In this document: positions 36,992 to 46,224 of the stretch, piece by piece
How the letters are laid out: the number at the start of each line of letters is the position of its first letter
Position numbering within the stretch: the stretch's first letter is position 1
Assembly: GCF_018130695.1 (NCBI RefSeq)
Contig: NZ_JAFCJX010000044.1
Span: 1-59,708 of the forward strand
Origin: Bradyrhizobium jicamae
Lineage (GTDB): Bacteria; Pseudomonadota; Alphaproteobacteria; Rhizobiales; Xanthobacteraceae
DNA: 59,708 nucleotides
Direction: 5' to 3'
Program-made: the position numbers and the translations under genes
Notes under the pieces: model-generated
Database searches by the model: none
Told to the model about the DNA's origin: nothing
What the model saw: only the letters and a program-made list of their open reading frames with translations

Positions 36992-37069
36992 GTCCGTCTC
37001 CTCCTTGGCCGTTTTTTTGAGAACCGGAAATGACTCCGGTCTTCGCACTCGCACTCACACACACTTCGA

Positions 37070-37099
37070 AACAAAAATGCCCGGCGCGAGGCCGGGCAT
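37070..37099 (-). terminator. Terminator or attenuator between phbA and phbB
   Basis: ATGCCCGGC-GCGAG-GCCGGGCAT at 37077-37099; read on the minus strand, the hairpin is followed by TTTTTGTTT. This should stop most phbA transcripts before phbB. A second, smaller hairpin (ACCGGA/TCCGGT, about 37023-37040) lies closer to phbB. Confidence 0.7.
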
Positions 37100-37192
37100 C
37101 TTATTTATCAGCTCGCGCCTTGGTTGACAGATGATCTTTTCATCATCCAACCCGCTCCGCTGCCTTTTGTTCAGTCGCGTGCAACGCACATA

Positions 37193-38371
37193 TCAATCGC
37201 GTGCCACGCACATGGCGATGCCCATGCCTCCGCCGATGCACAGCGTCGCAAGGCCCTTCTTGGAGTCGCGCTTCTGCATCTCGTGCAGCAGCGTGACCAG
37301 CACGCGGGCGCCGGATGCGCCGATCGGATGGCCGATCGCGATCGCACCGCCGTTGACGTTGACCTTCGCGGCATCCCAGCCGAGGTCCTTGTTGACGGCG
37401 CAGGCCTGCGCCGCGAACGCCTCGTTGGCCTCGATCAGGTCGAGATCGCCGATGTTCCAGCCGGCCTTCTTCAGCGCGGCGCGCGACGCCGGGATCGGGC
37501 CGGTGCCCATGATCTTCGGATCGACGCCGGCCTGGCCCCACGACACGATGCGGGCGAGCGGCTTCTTGCCCAGCCGAGCGGCTTCCTTGGCGGTCATCAG
37601 CACCACGGCGGCAGCGCCGTCATTGATGCCCGATGCGTTGCCGGCGGTGACGGTTCCGTCCTTCTCGAAAGCTGCGCGCAGCTTGCCCATCGCGTCGATC
37701 GTGGCGCCATGGCGCGGATATTCGTCGGTGTCGACCACGATGTCGCCCTTGCGGGTCTTGATCGTGACGGCCGCGATCTCATCCTTGAACTTGCCGGCCT
37801 TCTGCGCGGCCTCGGCCTTGTTCTGCGAGGCGACCGCGAACTCGTCCTGCTGCGCGCGGGTGATCTGGTACTGCTTCGCCACGTTCTCGGCGGTGTTACC
37901 CATGTGGTAGCCGTTGAAGGCATCCCACAGGCCGTCCTTGATCATGGTGTCGACCAGCTCGAGGCTGCCCATCTTGGCGCCGCCGCGCAGATATTGCGCG
38001 TGGGTGGCCATGCTCATCGATTCCTGGCCGCCGGCGACGACAATCGAGGAATCGCCGTTGAGCAGCGCCTGGTATCCGAGCGCGACCGAGCGCAGGCCCG
38101 AACCGCAGAGCTGGTTGATGCCCCAGGCCGGGCTCTCCACGGGAATGCCGGCATTGATCGAGGCCTGACGGGCCGGATTCTGGCCTTGGGCAGCGGTCAG
38201 GATCTGGCCCATGATGACTTCGGAGACTTGGCCGGGCTCGACGCCGGCACGCTGCAGCGCCGCCTTGATCGCGACCGCGCCGAGATCGTGGGCCGGGGTC
38301 GTGGCGAATGCTCCGTTGAAAGCGCCGACGGCGGTGCGGGCGGCGCTGACGATGACGACATCGTCTGACAT
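37193..38371 (-). CDS. phbA: Acetyl-CoA acetyltransferase (beta-ketothiolase)
   Basis: 392 residues. Joins two acetyl-CoA to acetoacetyl-CoA, the first step of polyhydroxybutyrate synthesis. Visible features: nucleophilic Cys in NQLCGSGLRS, His in the GHPIG motif, and Cys in LCIGGGMGIA. The start at 38371 is preferred because AGGAG then has about 7 bases spacing; the ATG at 38377 abuts it. It is divergent from phaR. Confidence 0.96.
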   Translation of the reverse strand: MSDDVVIVSAARTAVGAFNGAFATTPAHDLGAVAIKAALQRAGVEPGQVSEVIMGQILTAAQGQNPARQASINAGIPVESPAWGINQLCGSGLRSVALGYQALLNGDSSIVVAGGQESMSMATHAQYLRGGAKMGSLELVDTMIKDGLWDAFNGYHMGNTAENVAKQYQITRAQQDEFAVASQNKAEAAQKAGKFKDEIAAVTIKTRKGDIVVDTDEYPRHGATIDAMGKLRAAFEKDGTVTAGNASGINDGAAAVVLMTAKEAARLGKKPLARIVSWGQAGVDPKIMGTGPIPASRAALKKAGWNIGDLDLIEANEAFAAQACAVNKDLGWDAAKVNVNGGAIAIGHPIGASGARVLVTLLHEMQKRDSKKGLATLCIGGGMGIAMCVARD

Positions 38372-38675
38372 GGACATCTCCTATTGTGGGTTGGTTTTTC
38401 TTGACGGCGGGCGGGCCGATTGGCGGGCCAGTCTTAAATCCTATCCTGTTAACGTCGTTGAGCCATGTCAATCGGCACGAGCGCCAAATCGTCCTGCGCC
38501 GCACTCAAAATGGCGCGCTTGGCAGTTTCCTGAGCAATGGCGGTGCTTTGAGATTAACCGTGGCGCACAAAACGGTAGCCGAACGGCTTTGAAAATGCTT
38601 ACCTTTGCTGCGATGCGTTGCATTTAGCCCCACGGCGATGCCGTCGGGTTCCAGGTTCTGTTGAAGTGAGAGCCC
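38372..38675. promoter_or_regulatory. Divergent control region of phbA and phaR
   Basis: 304 bases containing both promoters and no gene. A TTGC-rich segment with overlapping repeats, TTTGCTGCGATGCGTTGCA at 38604-38622, is a candidate site for PhaR, which in other alphaproteobacteria binds TGC-rich sequences. The assignment is tentative. Confidence 0.4.
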
Positions 38676-39275
38676 ATGGCAAAATCTGAACAACCCACCA
38701 CAATCAAGAAATACGCGAACCGACGGCTCTATAATACCGGGACGAGCACCTATGTGACGCTCGAAGACCTCGCCGCGATGGTGAAAGAGGGCGAGGACTT
38801 CCTCGTCTATGACGCCAAGACCGGCGACGACATCACCCGCTCGGTGCTGGCCCAGATCATCTTCGAGCAGGAAAACAAGGCCGGGCAGAATCTGCTGCCG
38901 ACCACCTTCCTGCGCCAGCTGATCCGCTTCTACGGCGACAGCATGCAGATGGTGGTGCCGAAATATCTCGAGCAGTCGCTTGCGACGCTGACCCAGGAGC
39001 AGGAAAAGTTTCGCAAGCAGATCGCCGGTGCGCTCAGCGGCACCCCGTTCGCGCCGCTTGAGGAGCAGGTCCGCCGCAACATGGAGCTGTTCCAGCAGAC
39101 CTTCTCGATGTTCAAGCCCTTCGTGCCGCAGCCGCCGCGCGGCAACTCCTCGGCCGAGCCCGAGAAGGTGCCGGAGCCCGCACCTGACGATGGCAACATC
39201 GACGATCTGCGCCGCCAGATGAAGGACATGCAGGAACGGCTCGAGCGCATGTCCCAGCCGAAGAAGGACGAGTGA
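38676..39275 (+). CDS. phaR: Polyhydroxyalkanoate synthesis repressor
   Basis: 199 residues. The N-terminal DNA-binding domain (about 8-70; IKKYANRRLYNTGTSTYVTL) and PHB accumulation domains are followed by an amphipathic helix (RRQMKDMQERLERM) near the C-terminus. PhaR represses phasin and other genes until polymer binds it. Its position, divergent from phbA, matches the usual arrangement. Confidence 0.95.
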   Translation: MAKSEQPTTIKKYANRRLYNTGTSTYVTLEDLAAMVKEGEDFLVYDAKTGDDITRSVLAQIIFEQENKAGQNLLPTTFLRQLIRFYGDSMQMVVPKYLEQSLATLTQEQEKFRKQIAGALSGTPFAPLEEQVRRNMELFQQTFSMFKPFVPQPPRGNSSAEPEKVPEPAPDDGNIDDLRRQMKDMQERLERMSQPKKDE

Positions 39276-39287
39276 CCCTCAGCTGTC

Positions 39288-39380
39288 GTCACCCGCGAAA
39301 GCGGGTGACCCAGTATTCCAGAGACGTCAGTGGAAGACCGATAGGCCGCGGCGTACTTGGTACCCCGCTTTCGCGGGGTA
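39288..39380. repeat. Convergent pair of hairpins
   Basis: GTCACCCGC-GAAA-GCGGGTGAC at 39288-39309 and TACCCCGC-TTTC-GCGGGGTA at 39361-39380. They separate phaR from the convergent GGDEF/EAL gene and probably terminate both. Confidence 0.75.
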
Positions 39381-39410
39381 TGACACCGAGGGATTGGCCC
39401 GCTTCGCTGC

Positions 39411-41102
39411 TTACCCCGCCACCGGCAGCACCTGGTCCGGCCCGGCACTCCACGGCCGCTCCAGCGAGGCCAGCCCGATCAGACGGCCCTGGATGAAGTC
39501 GCAGCCCCATTCGCGCAGCATCACGGCGGCTTCTTCGTCCTGCACCCATTCGGCGACCGTCTTGATCTGCAGGCGGCGCGCCAGATCGATCAGGGTCTGG
39601 ACGAAGGCGCGGTCGTCGGCGGAGCGGGCGATGTTCTGCACGAAGGCGCCATCGATCTTGACGATATCGACGCCGAGCTTGCGCAGGTTGCGGAACGAGG
39701 TGTAGCCGGCGCCGAAATCGTCGATCGCGATCCGGCTGCCAAAATTCTTCAAGCGCGTAACGAAGCCGCGGACGTCGTCCAGATCCTGGATCGCGACCGT
39801 CTCGGTGATCTCGACGATCAGCCGCTCGCCAACGCCGGGATGGGCGCGCATCAGCGAATCGATCGTGGTCCACCAGTCCGGATCCATCGTGGTGTCCGGC
39901 GAGATGTTGAGGCTGAGCTGCACGTTCGGCGAGGTTGCGAGCTCGGCGATCGCAAGCTCGAGCACGCGATGGTCGACGAGGCGGATCAGCCCGAGCCGTT
40001 CGGCGACCGGGACGATGTCGGGCGCGAGCAGCGCCTGGCCGTCCTCCTGCTCCATCCGCACCAGGCATTCGTAGAATGCCGGCTGGCGTGAGCGCGCTTC
40101 GACGACCGGCTCGAAGCCGACCACGATGCGCCGCTCGTTCAGCGCGGTGACGATCTCGTCGGTGACGCGGATATTGACACGGCGCTGCGCGTCGCGCTCG
40201 ACATTCGGCTTCCACAGCGCGAACGAACCGGCGCGGCGGCTTTTGGCGGCATCGAGCGTCTCGTGGGCGCGGTTGACCGCTTCATCCGCCGAGCGGGCGT
40301 GACGCGGAATCGTGACGGCGCCGATCGAGGCGGTCACCGACACCGGCCCCGATTTGGTCGGGATCACCTCGTCGCGGACCGCGGCGAGGAAGCGTTCGGC
40401 GGCGACATTGGTGTCGTCGACGGTGCAGTTGCGCAGGATCAGGCCGAACTTGTTGCCGGAGAAGCGGCCGAGCATGTCGCCGCCACGCAGTCGCGCGCGG
40501 ATGCGTTTGGCGACCTCGGCGATCACGGCGTCCGCGACGTCGAAGCCGAAGGCATCGTTGACCCGCGCCAGATGATCGATGCCGATCAGCATGAAGGCGC
40601 AGGAAGAGCGGAAGCGCGCACATTCCTCGATCGTCTCGGCGAGCGAGGCGATCAGATGGGTGCGGTTGAGCTCGCCGGTCAGCGGATCGTGCCGCGACAG
40701 TTTCAGAAGCTGCTCGTCGCGGGCGTGGCGCTCGTTGTTGATGCGGACGATGCCTTCCGCACGGACTGGCTTGCCGTCGGCGCCGACATACCAGCAGCCG
40801 GTTTCCTCGACCCAGATCACCGGGGCAGAGGTGGTGGCGCGGACGCCGTATTCGATCCGGTAGGGCGCGCCTTCGCCGGTACCCGCCGGCGCTGATTGGC
40901 TCAGCGCCTCGGTGCGGATGCCGCGCGACGGCTCGATCAGTTTTGCGAGCTCGGCACCGCTGGCGAGCGCCTCGAGGGGAATGTCCGTGAAAACCGTCGC
41001 CGCATTGCCGCTCCAGGCGATCGCGTCGGTTGCGATGTCCCAGGCAAAGGTCGCCTGTCCGAGCGAGGCAAGGATGTGGTCGGCCGTCGGGACGGAGGGC
41101 AT
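39411..41102 (-). CDS. PAS-GGDEF-EAL protein with degenerate catalytic motifs
   Basis: 563 residues. Domains: PAS-like (about 5-120), GGDEF (about 130-290) and EAL (about 310-555). The GGDEF signature reads SGNKF (GRFSGNKFGLIL), so cyclase activity is unlikely. In the EAL domain the first motif is ECL, the IDDFGAGYTS motif is kept, but the usual AEGVE reads AEWVQ. It may be a weak phosphodiesterase or a c-di-GMP or protein-binding regulator. There is no membrane helix. The start at 41102 has GAGGCAAG upstream; a GTG at 41129 is possible. Confidence 0.9.
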   Translation of the reverse strand: MPSVPTADHILASLGQATFAWDIATDAIAWSGNAATVFTDIPLEALASGAELAKLIEPSRGIRTEALSQSAPAGTGEGAPYRIEYGVRATTSAPVIWVEETGCWYVGADGKPVRAEGIVRINNERHARDEQLLKLSRHDPLTGELNRTHLIASLAETIEECARFRSSCAFMLIGIDHLARVNDAFGFDVADAVIAEVAKRIRARLRGGDMLGRFSGNKFGLILRNCTVDDTNVAAERFLAAVRDEVIPTKSGPVSVTASIGAVTIPRHARSADEAVNRAHETLDAAKSRRAGSFALWKPNVERDAQRRVNIRVTDEIVTALNERRIVVGFEPVVEARSRQPAFYECLVRMEQEDGQALLAPDIVPVAERLGLIRLVDHRVLELAIAELATSPNVQLSLNISPDTTMDPDWWTTIDSLMRAHPGVGERLIVEITETVAIQDLDDVRGFVTRLKNFGSRIAIDDFGAGYTSFRNLRKLGVDIVKIDGAFVQNIARSADDRAFVQTLIDLARRLQIKTVAEWVQDEEAAVMLREWGCDFIQGRLIGLASLERPWSAGPDQVLPVAG

Positions 41103-41317
41103 CAGGCTTGCCTCGTTTCGAAACACCACCTACAGGTGATTCTGCATCTGAGGATAGTGGGTTCCGACTCGCACGCTAGGTGAAGTTGATAAATAATCTG
41201 GAAACCACGTTTTGAGACGGCCGGGAACGAACTTGCCGGCTCCGGCATGTCCCTTGCCACGAACAGGACCAGACGGGGCAAGTCGTCCCGAAATGCGACG
41301 GGCAGGTTCGGTTCGCT

Positions 41318-41602
41318 ATGCTTGACATCGATCAATCAGAGGTTTTGGACGGCGAGGTGCTCGGTGACGAGACCGCCTGCACCGATCTCGTGCCCTTGAA
41401 CCCGGTGGCGGCACAATGGGCGCCGAAGCGGCCACTGAACCATCCGGATACGTCCTTCATCACCCAGCTGATCGCGACCGCCGAACAGGTGCCGCAGACC
41501 CGCAATCTGCGCCGCGGCTCCTACGCGGATGCGCAGTCGGCCTATGGCCCACATGTCGGCGAGCGCCGCAGCGTGGCGCGGCGGACGCGGCAGATCATCT
41601 AG
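41318..41602 (+). CDS. Hypothetical small protein
   Basis: 94 residues, no recognised domain. The middle is polar with a predicted helix (DTSFITQLIATAEQV), and the C-terminus is basic (RRSVARRTRQII). Codon use matches neighbours and the stop is followed directly by a family A repeat, as for other real gene ends here. Function unknown. Confidence 0.65.
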   Translation: MLDIDQSEVLDGEVLGDETACTDLVPLNPVAAQWAPKRPLNHPDTSFITQLIATAEQVPQTRNLRRGSYADAQSAYGPHVGERRSVARRTRQII

Positions 41603-41650
41603 AGCATGATCCGGAAAAGTGTGAAGCGGTTTTCCGAAAAGATCATGCTC
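41602..41650. repeat. Dispersed palindromic repeat, family A copy 2
   Basis: GAGCATGATCCGGAAAAGTG at the left, TTTTCCGAAAAGATCATGCTC at the right; the ends are perfect complements. It lies between convergent genes and begins at the last base of the stop codon at 41600-41602. Confidence 0.8.
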
Positions 41651-41667
41651 AAAATCAACAAGAAAAG

Positions 41668-42309
41668 TTAGCGCGGCGCGTTGTCCTGCGACGCGGGCTG
41701 CGGCGCTTTCGGCTGCGGATGATCCTGCAGCACCGATTCCGCGACTGATGCCGCTGAAGGCACCGACGGAGTCGGTGGCGTAACGGGCGCGGCGGCCGGA
41801 GCCGGCTCGGCTTGCACAGGAGCTGGCGTTGGGGCCGGCGCTGGAGCCGGTGCGGGCTCGACTTGCGGTTCTTCTACGACATCAGGCGCAGCCTTGCGTC
41901 CGCGTTTGGCGGCCGGCGCAGGCACTGATGCCGCAACCAGCGCGCGGCGACGCACATGCTGGGCAATGCCGCCGAAGAAGTCGGCCATCGCCAGCAGCGT
42001 CAGCAGGCAATAGGTCGAGGTGCCGAACTGCGGCCACATCACGAATTCAGCTGCGGCGGCGCCGAACACGATCAACGCCAGCAGATGATCGGTGAGATAT
42101 TTCGCGCCGGGCCGCGCGCCCTTGATGACCTCGAGCATCAGCATCAGGATGCCGAGCGCGAGCAGCACGTCACTCAGCGTCACCGCCCACGCAACGCCCG
42201 AGACCAACGTGATCTTGATCAGCGGGTCCGTGAGGGACACCGTCGGCATCAGGAACACGAGGATGTTGTAGATCGCGAGCGGGACGAGAAGCAGCGGAAA
42301 ACCGACCAT
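41668..42309 (-). CDS. Membrane protein with Pro/Ala-rich tail
   Basis: 213 residues. Four hydrophobic segments (about 3-25, 35-60, 73-92 and 96-112) are followed by a basic link (RRRALVAA.. KRGRKAA) and a disordered tail rich in Pro, Ala, Gln and Val (about 140-213). No family recognised. The tail could act as a spacer or binding surface. No partner gene is evident. Confidence 0.7.
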   Translation of the reverse strand: MVGFPLLLVPLAIYNILVFLMPTVSLTDPLIKITLVSGVAWAVTLSDVLLALGILMLMLEVIKGARPGAKYLTDHLLALIVFGAAAAEFVMWPQFGTSTYCLLTLLAMADFFGGIAQHVRRRALVAASVPAPAAKRGRKAAPDVVEEPQVEPAPAPAPAPTPAPVQAEPAPAAAPVTPPTPSVPSAASVAESVLQDHPQPKAPQPASQDNAPR

Positions 42310-42461
42310 CGGGGCTGGGCCTTCTTCAAGGAACCGAGCATAGCGGCGTGGCCAAAGCTCTCGCCGCTGACGCGCCCGTCTTACCGCACGCTATGGCCGA
42401 ATTCAGAAGCCTAATTCAAGCTCGGCGCCGCAAGGTCGCGCGCGCCGGGCCCAACGTCCGA

Positions 42462-42647
42462 TCAGGACTCTTTCTTGGCCTTCAGGACCTGACGGCCCTT
42501 GTACATGCCGGTCTTGAGGTCGAGATGGTGCGGACGGCGCAGTTCGCCGGAGTCCTTGTCCTCGACATAGGTCGGGGTCTTGAGCGCATCGGCCGAACGG
42601 CGCATGCCACGGCGCGACGGCGAGGTTTTTCTTCTGGGAACGGCCAT
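42462..42647 (-). CDS. rpmF: 50S ribosomal protein L32
   Basis: 61 residues, basic, beginning MAVPRRKTSPSRRGMRRSAD, typical of L32. The start at 42647 is chosen, as the longer frame to 42719 adds a non-ribosomal leader; AGAGGACACCGTC lies upstream. It lacks the four zinc-binding cysteines found in some L32 forms. The mtgA gene is upstream on the same strand. Confidence 0.96.
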   Translation of the reverse strand: MAVPRRKTSPSRRGMRRSADALKTPTYVEDKDSGELRRPHHLDLKTGMYKGRQVLKAKKES

Positions 42648-42805
42648 GACGGTGTCCTCTAGGGGTGTTGCGGAGGCATCGTCCGAAATGCGGACGGCAC
42701 AGCGCGCCTGGAAGCGCATGCTGCAATGCCGGTAAGGCCGCGCTTATAGAGGAAGGGCCATCGTAAATCTAGGGTCTGGCTCGCGAAAAAGCGCCCGGAA
42801 TCGGC

Positions 42806-43477
42806 TCAAAATGCACGATTTTCGCTCCAGCAACGCTGGACTGCGTTGGCTCGCGCCATATAGGTCGCTGAGAGCCGCCGCACCCCCGGCCCGGGGCTGC
42901 GAGCGCTCCGTTTGACCGGATTGGGCAGGATCGCCGCCAAGAGCGCTGCTTCGCGGGGCGACAGGCTCGAGGCCGGACGGCCGAAGGCATATTGCGCGCC
43001 GGCCTCGGCGCCAAACTGTCCGGATGGGCCCAATTCGGCGATGTTCAGGTAGATTTCCAGCACCCGCTGCTTGGGCAGCACGAAGTCGATCCACATCGCC
43101 AGCGGGATCTCCAGCCCTTTCCGGATCACGCTGCGGCCGGGCCAGAGAAACAGGTTCTTTGCGACCTGCTGGGTGATGGTCGAGCCGCCGCGGGCGACCT
43201 CACCATCCTCGGCGTCGTCCATCACCTCGCGCAGCGCGCCCCAGTCCACCCCGTGATGGCTGCAGAATTTGGCGTCCTCCGAGCCCACCACGGAGCGCGG
43301 CAAATACGGCGACATGCTGCGGAAATCGACCCAATGCCGGGTCACCGGCGCGCCCTTCAGCGTGCGCCAGGCCATCAGGGCGGAGACCGGGTGCCCGGTC
43401 CGGTAGAACGGCGCCACCAGATAGGGCAGCAGCACGAGGACCAGCAAAACCAGCAATAAAATTCGGACGATGCGCAA
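42806..43477 (-). CDS. mtgA: Monofunctional peptidoglycan glycosyltransferase
   Basis: 223 residues. An N-terminal membrane anchor (about 5-22) precedes a GT51 domain. Motif 1 is EDAKFCSHHGVDW (catalytic Glu) and motif 2 is RGGSTITQQVAKNLF. Polymerises lipid II glycan chains without a transpeptidase domain. It is divergent from ispA. Confidence 0.95.
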   Translation of the reverse strand: MRIVRILLLVLLVLVLLPYLVAPFYRTGHPVSALMAWRTLKGAPVTRHWVDFRSMSPYLPRSVVGSEDAKFCSHHGVDWGALREVMDDAEDGEVARGGSTITQQVAKNLFLWPGRSVIRKGLEIPLAMWIDFVLPKQRVLEIYLNIAELGPSGQFGAEAGAQYAFGRPASSLSPREAALLAAILPNPVKRSARSPGPGVRRLSATYMARANAVQRCWSENRAF

Positions 43478-43647
43478 AAGTGCTGCTTCCGGCGGGAGCC
43501 AGCCGAAATGGGCCGGGATGGACGTCTAGCTGGATAATTCACGGTTTTTCCAGCACTTTTAAGGCGTCATCTGCCCTCCATCTGGAATTGACGAAGCCGG
43601 CGCCATCAACGATTGTCCGGCCGAAAATCGATCTGGAGCAATTCTTA

Positions 43648-44568
43648 ATGACGACCGGTACTGCAGAGTTTTCACGGCGGCTGGACCAGACCGCGGAGGA
43701 TACCGAGGCCCTGCTCGCGAAGTTGCTGTCGGATGCGACAGTATCGGATGAGATCGTGCGCCCGAAGCGGCTGATCGAGGCGATGCGCTATTCCAGCCTC
43801 GGCGGCGGAAAACGGCTGCGGCCGTTCCTGGTGGTCGAGAGCGCGGCCGTGTTCGGCGTGCCGCGCGAGGCCGCGCTGCTGGCCGGCGCTGCGCTGGAAT
43901 GCATCCACTGCTACTCGCTGATCCACGACGACCTGCCGGCGATGGACAATTCCGACCTGCGTCGCGGCCGCCCGACCCTGCACAAGGCCTATGACGACGC
44001 CACCGCGATCCTCGCCGGCGACGCGCTGCTCACGATCGCCTTCGACATCATCACCCGCGACGAGATCCACAAGGACGCCAATGTCCGACTGCTGCTGACC
44101 CGCGCGCTGGCGCGTGCGTCCGGCATCGGCGGCATGGCCGGCGGCCAGATCCTCGATCTCGCCGGCGAAGGCCGCTTCGGCGATCGCGAGCCGGTCGACG
44201 TCGCCCGCCTGCAGCAGATGAAGACCGGCGCGCTCTTGCGGTTTGGCTGCATCGCCGGCGCGCTGCTCGGCCAGTCCACGCCGAAGGAATACCAGGCGCT
44301 CGACGATTACGGCAAAGCGCTCGGCGAAGCCTTCCAGATCGCCGACGATCTGCTCGATGTCGAGGGCGATGCCGCGGCCCTCGGCAAGCCGGCCGGCGCC
44401 GATGCCGCGCTCGGCAAGACCACCTTCGTCACCCAGCTCGGCATCGAGGGCGCCAGGCAGCGCGTGCGCGACCTGCTCGCGCGCGCCGACGCGGCACTGT
44501 CGATCTTCGGCAGCAAGGGCGACGTGCTGCGCGCCGCCGCGCATTTCGTCGCCGAGCGGAAGAACTGA
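43648..44568 (+). CDS. ispA: Farnesyl diphosphate synthase (polyprenyl synthetase)
   Basis: 306 residues. Condenses isopentenyl diphosphate with allylic diphosphates. The first Asp-rich motif is DDLPAMDNSD, the second DDLLDVEGD, plus GGGKRLRPFL. The start at 43648 has GGAGC upstream; the earlier in-frame start at 43480 would add an unrelated leader. Supplies precursors for ubiquinone and undecaprenyl phosphate. Confidence 0.94.
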   Translation: MTTGTAEFSRRLDQTAEDTEALLAKLLSDATVSDEIVRPKRLIEAMRYSSLGGGKRLRPFLVVESAAVFGVPREAALLAGAALECIHCYSLIHDDLPAMDNSDLRRGRPTLHKAYDDATAILAGDALLTIAFDIITRDEIHKDANVRLLLTRALARASGIGGMAGGQILDLAGEGRFGDREPVDVARLQQMKTGALLRFGCIAGALLGQSTPKEYQALDDYGKALGEAFQIADDLLDVEGDAAALGKPAGADAALGKTTFVTQLGIEGARQRVRDLLARADAALSIFGSKGDVLRAAAHFVAERKN

Positions 44569-44587
44569 TCCAGGTCGCGGGCTCCGG

Positions 44588-45268
44588 ATGAACAAGGAAT
44601 TCGAAGAACACCTTGTTCGCTTCCGGAAGCTGCCGATGCCGGCGCGCGTGGTCATGAGTCGGCCGCGCACCTTCATCGCACTCGGCTTCGGCATTCTCGC
44701 TGCCCTGGTGCTGCCGGAAGCACCGCGGCTGGTGACGCGGATTCTCGTTGGCTGGGACGCTTTCGCTGCGCTCTATCTCGTGCTGGCTTATGCGATGATG
44801 CTGCGTTGTGGCATCGCCTATATGAGGCGCAGCGCCGCGATGCAGGACGACGGGCGTTTCCTGATCCTGCTGCTCACGGCCTTCGGCGCGCTCGCAAGTC
44901 TCGCCGCGATCGTGTTCGAGCTCGGCGCGTCCGGCAAGAGTCGGGCCGGGCTGGTGTTCGCCGTCGTCACCATCGCGCTGTCATGGACGGCGGTCCACAC
45001 CGCTTTCGCCTTGCACTACGCCCATGAGTTCTACCGCGGCAACAAGCCCGGCGGCCTGCAATTCCCCAGCGGCGACGAGCATGCCGACGCCGACTATTGG
45101 GACTTCGTCTATTTCTCGTTCATCATCGGCATGACCGCGCAGGTCTCCGACGTCGGCATCACCGACAAGATCATCCGCCGCACTGCGACCGTGCACGGCA
45201 TCATCTCCTTCGTGTTCAACACCGCGCTGCTGGCGCTGATGGTGAACATCGCGGCGAGCGCGATTTAG
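44588..45268 (+). CDS. DUF1345 membrane protein
   Basis: 226 residues with five or so membrane helices (about 28-45, 50-72, 86-108, 117-140 and 195-222) and conserved motifs HYAHEFYRG and DYWDFVYFSFIIGMT typical of DUF1345. Function unknown. It starts 19 bases after ispA with no terminator between, so it is probably cotranscribed. Confidence 0.88.
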   Translation: MNKEFEEHLVRFRKLPMPARVVMSRPRTFIALGFGILAALVLPEAPRLVTRILVGWDAFAALYLVLAYAMMLRCGIAYMRRSAAMQDDGRFLILLLTAFGALASLAAIVFELGASGKSRAGLVFAVVTIALSWTAVHTAFALHYAHEFYRGNKPGGLQFPSGDEHADADYWDFVYFSFIIGMTAQVSDVGITDKIIRRTATVHGIISFVFNTALLALMVNIAASAI

Positions 45269-45304
45269 CGTGACGAGATAAGGTCGAGCAGCGATCGCAA
45301 CTGC

Positions 45305-45470
45305 GCCCCCTCGCCCCGTTCTTCACGGGGAGAGGGTTGGGGTGAGGGGCTCTATCCGCGAAAGCGGTGATAGCGGCATTCGTGGAGACTCCCCCTCACC
45401 CGGAACGCATCTGGCGATGCGTTCCGGCCTCTCCCCGCACGCGGGGCGAGGCGAAGAAAGTGGCCGCGGC
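45305..45470. repeat. Convergent intergenic repeat block
   Basis: CCCCTCGCCCCGTTCTTCACGGGGAGAGG, then GGGTGAGGGGCTC pairing with ACTCCCCCTCACCC, and GGAACGCATC-TGGC-GATGCGTTCC. The whole block folds on itself and separates DUF1345 from the RraA gene. Termination in both directions is likely. Confidence 0.75.
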
Positions 45471-45473
45471 GTC

Positions 45474-46193
45474 TTATCTTCCGTTCGCCTTTCGCCAGGC
45501 GGCAAAATCCTTCAGCGTCTGTTCGTCGGTCGCCGGATAAAGCCCGAAGATGCCGCGGCCCTTGTGGACTTCCTCGGTGACGAAATCCTCGAACGCGGTC
45601 ATCTCGAAGGTCTCGTTGGCGATCTCATCAGCAAGATGGGCGGGGATCACGATGACGCCGTCGCTGTCGCCAAGGATGACGTCGCCGGGAAACACCGGCG
45701 CATCGCCGCAGCCGATCGGCACGTTGATCTCGATCGCCTGATGCAGGGTCAGATTGGTCGGCGCGCTGGGGCGGTGGTGATAGGCCGGGAAGCCGAGCCG
45801 CGCGATCTCGGCGGAATCGCGAAAGCCGCCGTCGGTGATGACGCCGGCGCAGCCGCGCTTCATAAGCCGCGTCACCAGGATCGCGCCGGCCGAGGCGGCG
45901 CGTGCATCCTTGCGGCTGTCCATCACGAGCACCGCGCCGGGCGGGCAATCCTCAACCGCCTTGCGCTGCGGATGCGAGCGGTCGCGGAACACCTCGATCG
46001 TGTTGAGGTCCTCGCGCGCCGGCATGTAGCGCAGCGTGAAGGCCTCGCCGACCAGCGTCGGCTGGTCGGGGCTGAGCGGATACACGTCCTGGATCATCTG
46101 GATGCGCAGGCCGCGCTTGAACAGCGCGGTCGCGACGGTGGCGGTCGAGATGGTCTTGAGCTTGTTGCGGGTGGCTTCGCTCAGTTTTGACAT
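45474..46193 (-). CDS. RraA family aldolase-like protein
   Basis: 239 residues. The RraA fold includes 4-hydroxy-4-methyl-2-oxoglutarate / oxaloacetate aldolases and the RNase E inhibitor RraA. Here VITDGGFRDSAEI (substrate/metal Asp-Arg) and GVIVIPAHLADEI are present. Gene order, directly after an IlvD/Edd-family dehydratase, favours an enzyme cleaving a keto-acid rather than an RNase inhibitor. Start 46193, preceded by 31 bases after the dehydratase stop. Confidence 0.88.
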   Translation of the reverse strand: MSKLSEATRNKLKTISTATVATALFKRGLRIQMIQDVYPLSPDQPTLVGEAFTLRYMPAREDLNTIEVFRDRSHPQRKAVEDCPPGAVLVMDSRKDARAASAGAILVTRLMKRGCAGVITDGGFRDSAEIARLGFPAYHHRPSAPTNLTLHQAIEINVPIGCGDAPVFPGDVILGDSDGVIVIPAHLADEIANETFEMTAFEDFVTEEVHKGRGIFGLYPATDEQTLKDFAAWRKANGR

Positions 46194-46224
46194 GGTGTGT
46201 GGTCCAATCGTCTTTCTCGGATAA

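Noticed and set aside
45474..46193. RNase E inhibitor role for the RraA-like protein
   Set aside because: The operon context with a dehydratase and transporter favours a catabolic aldolase; the fold is shared by both functions.
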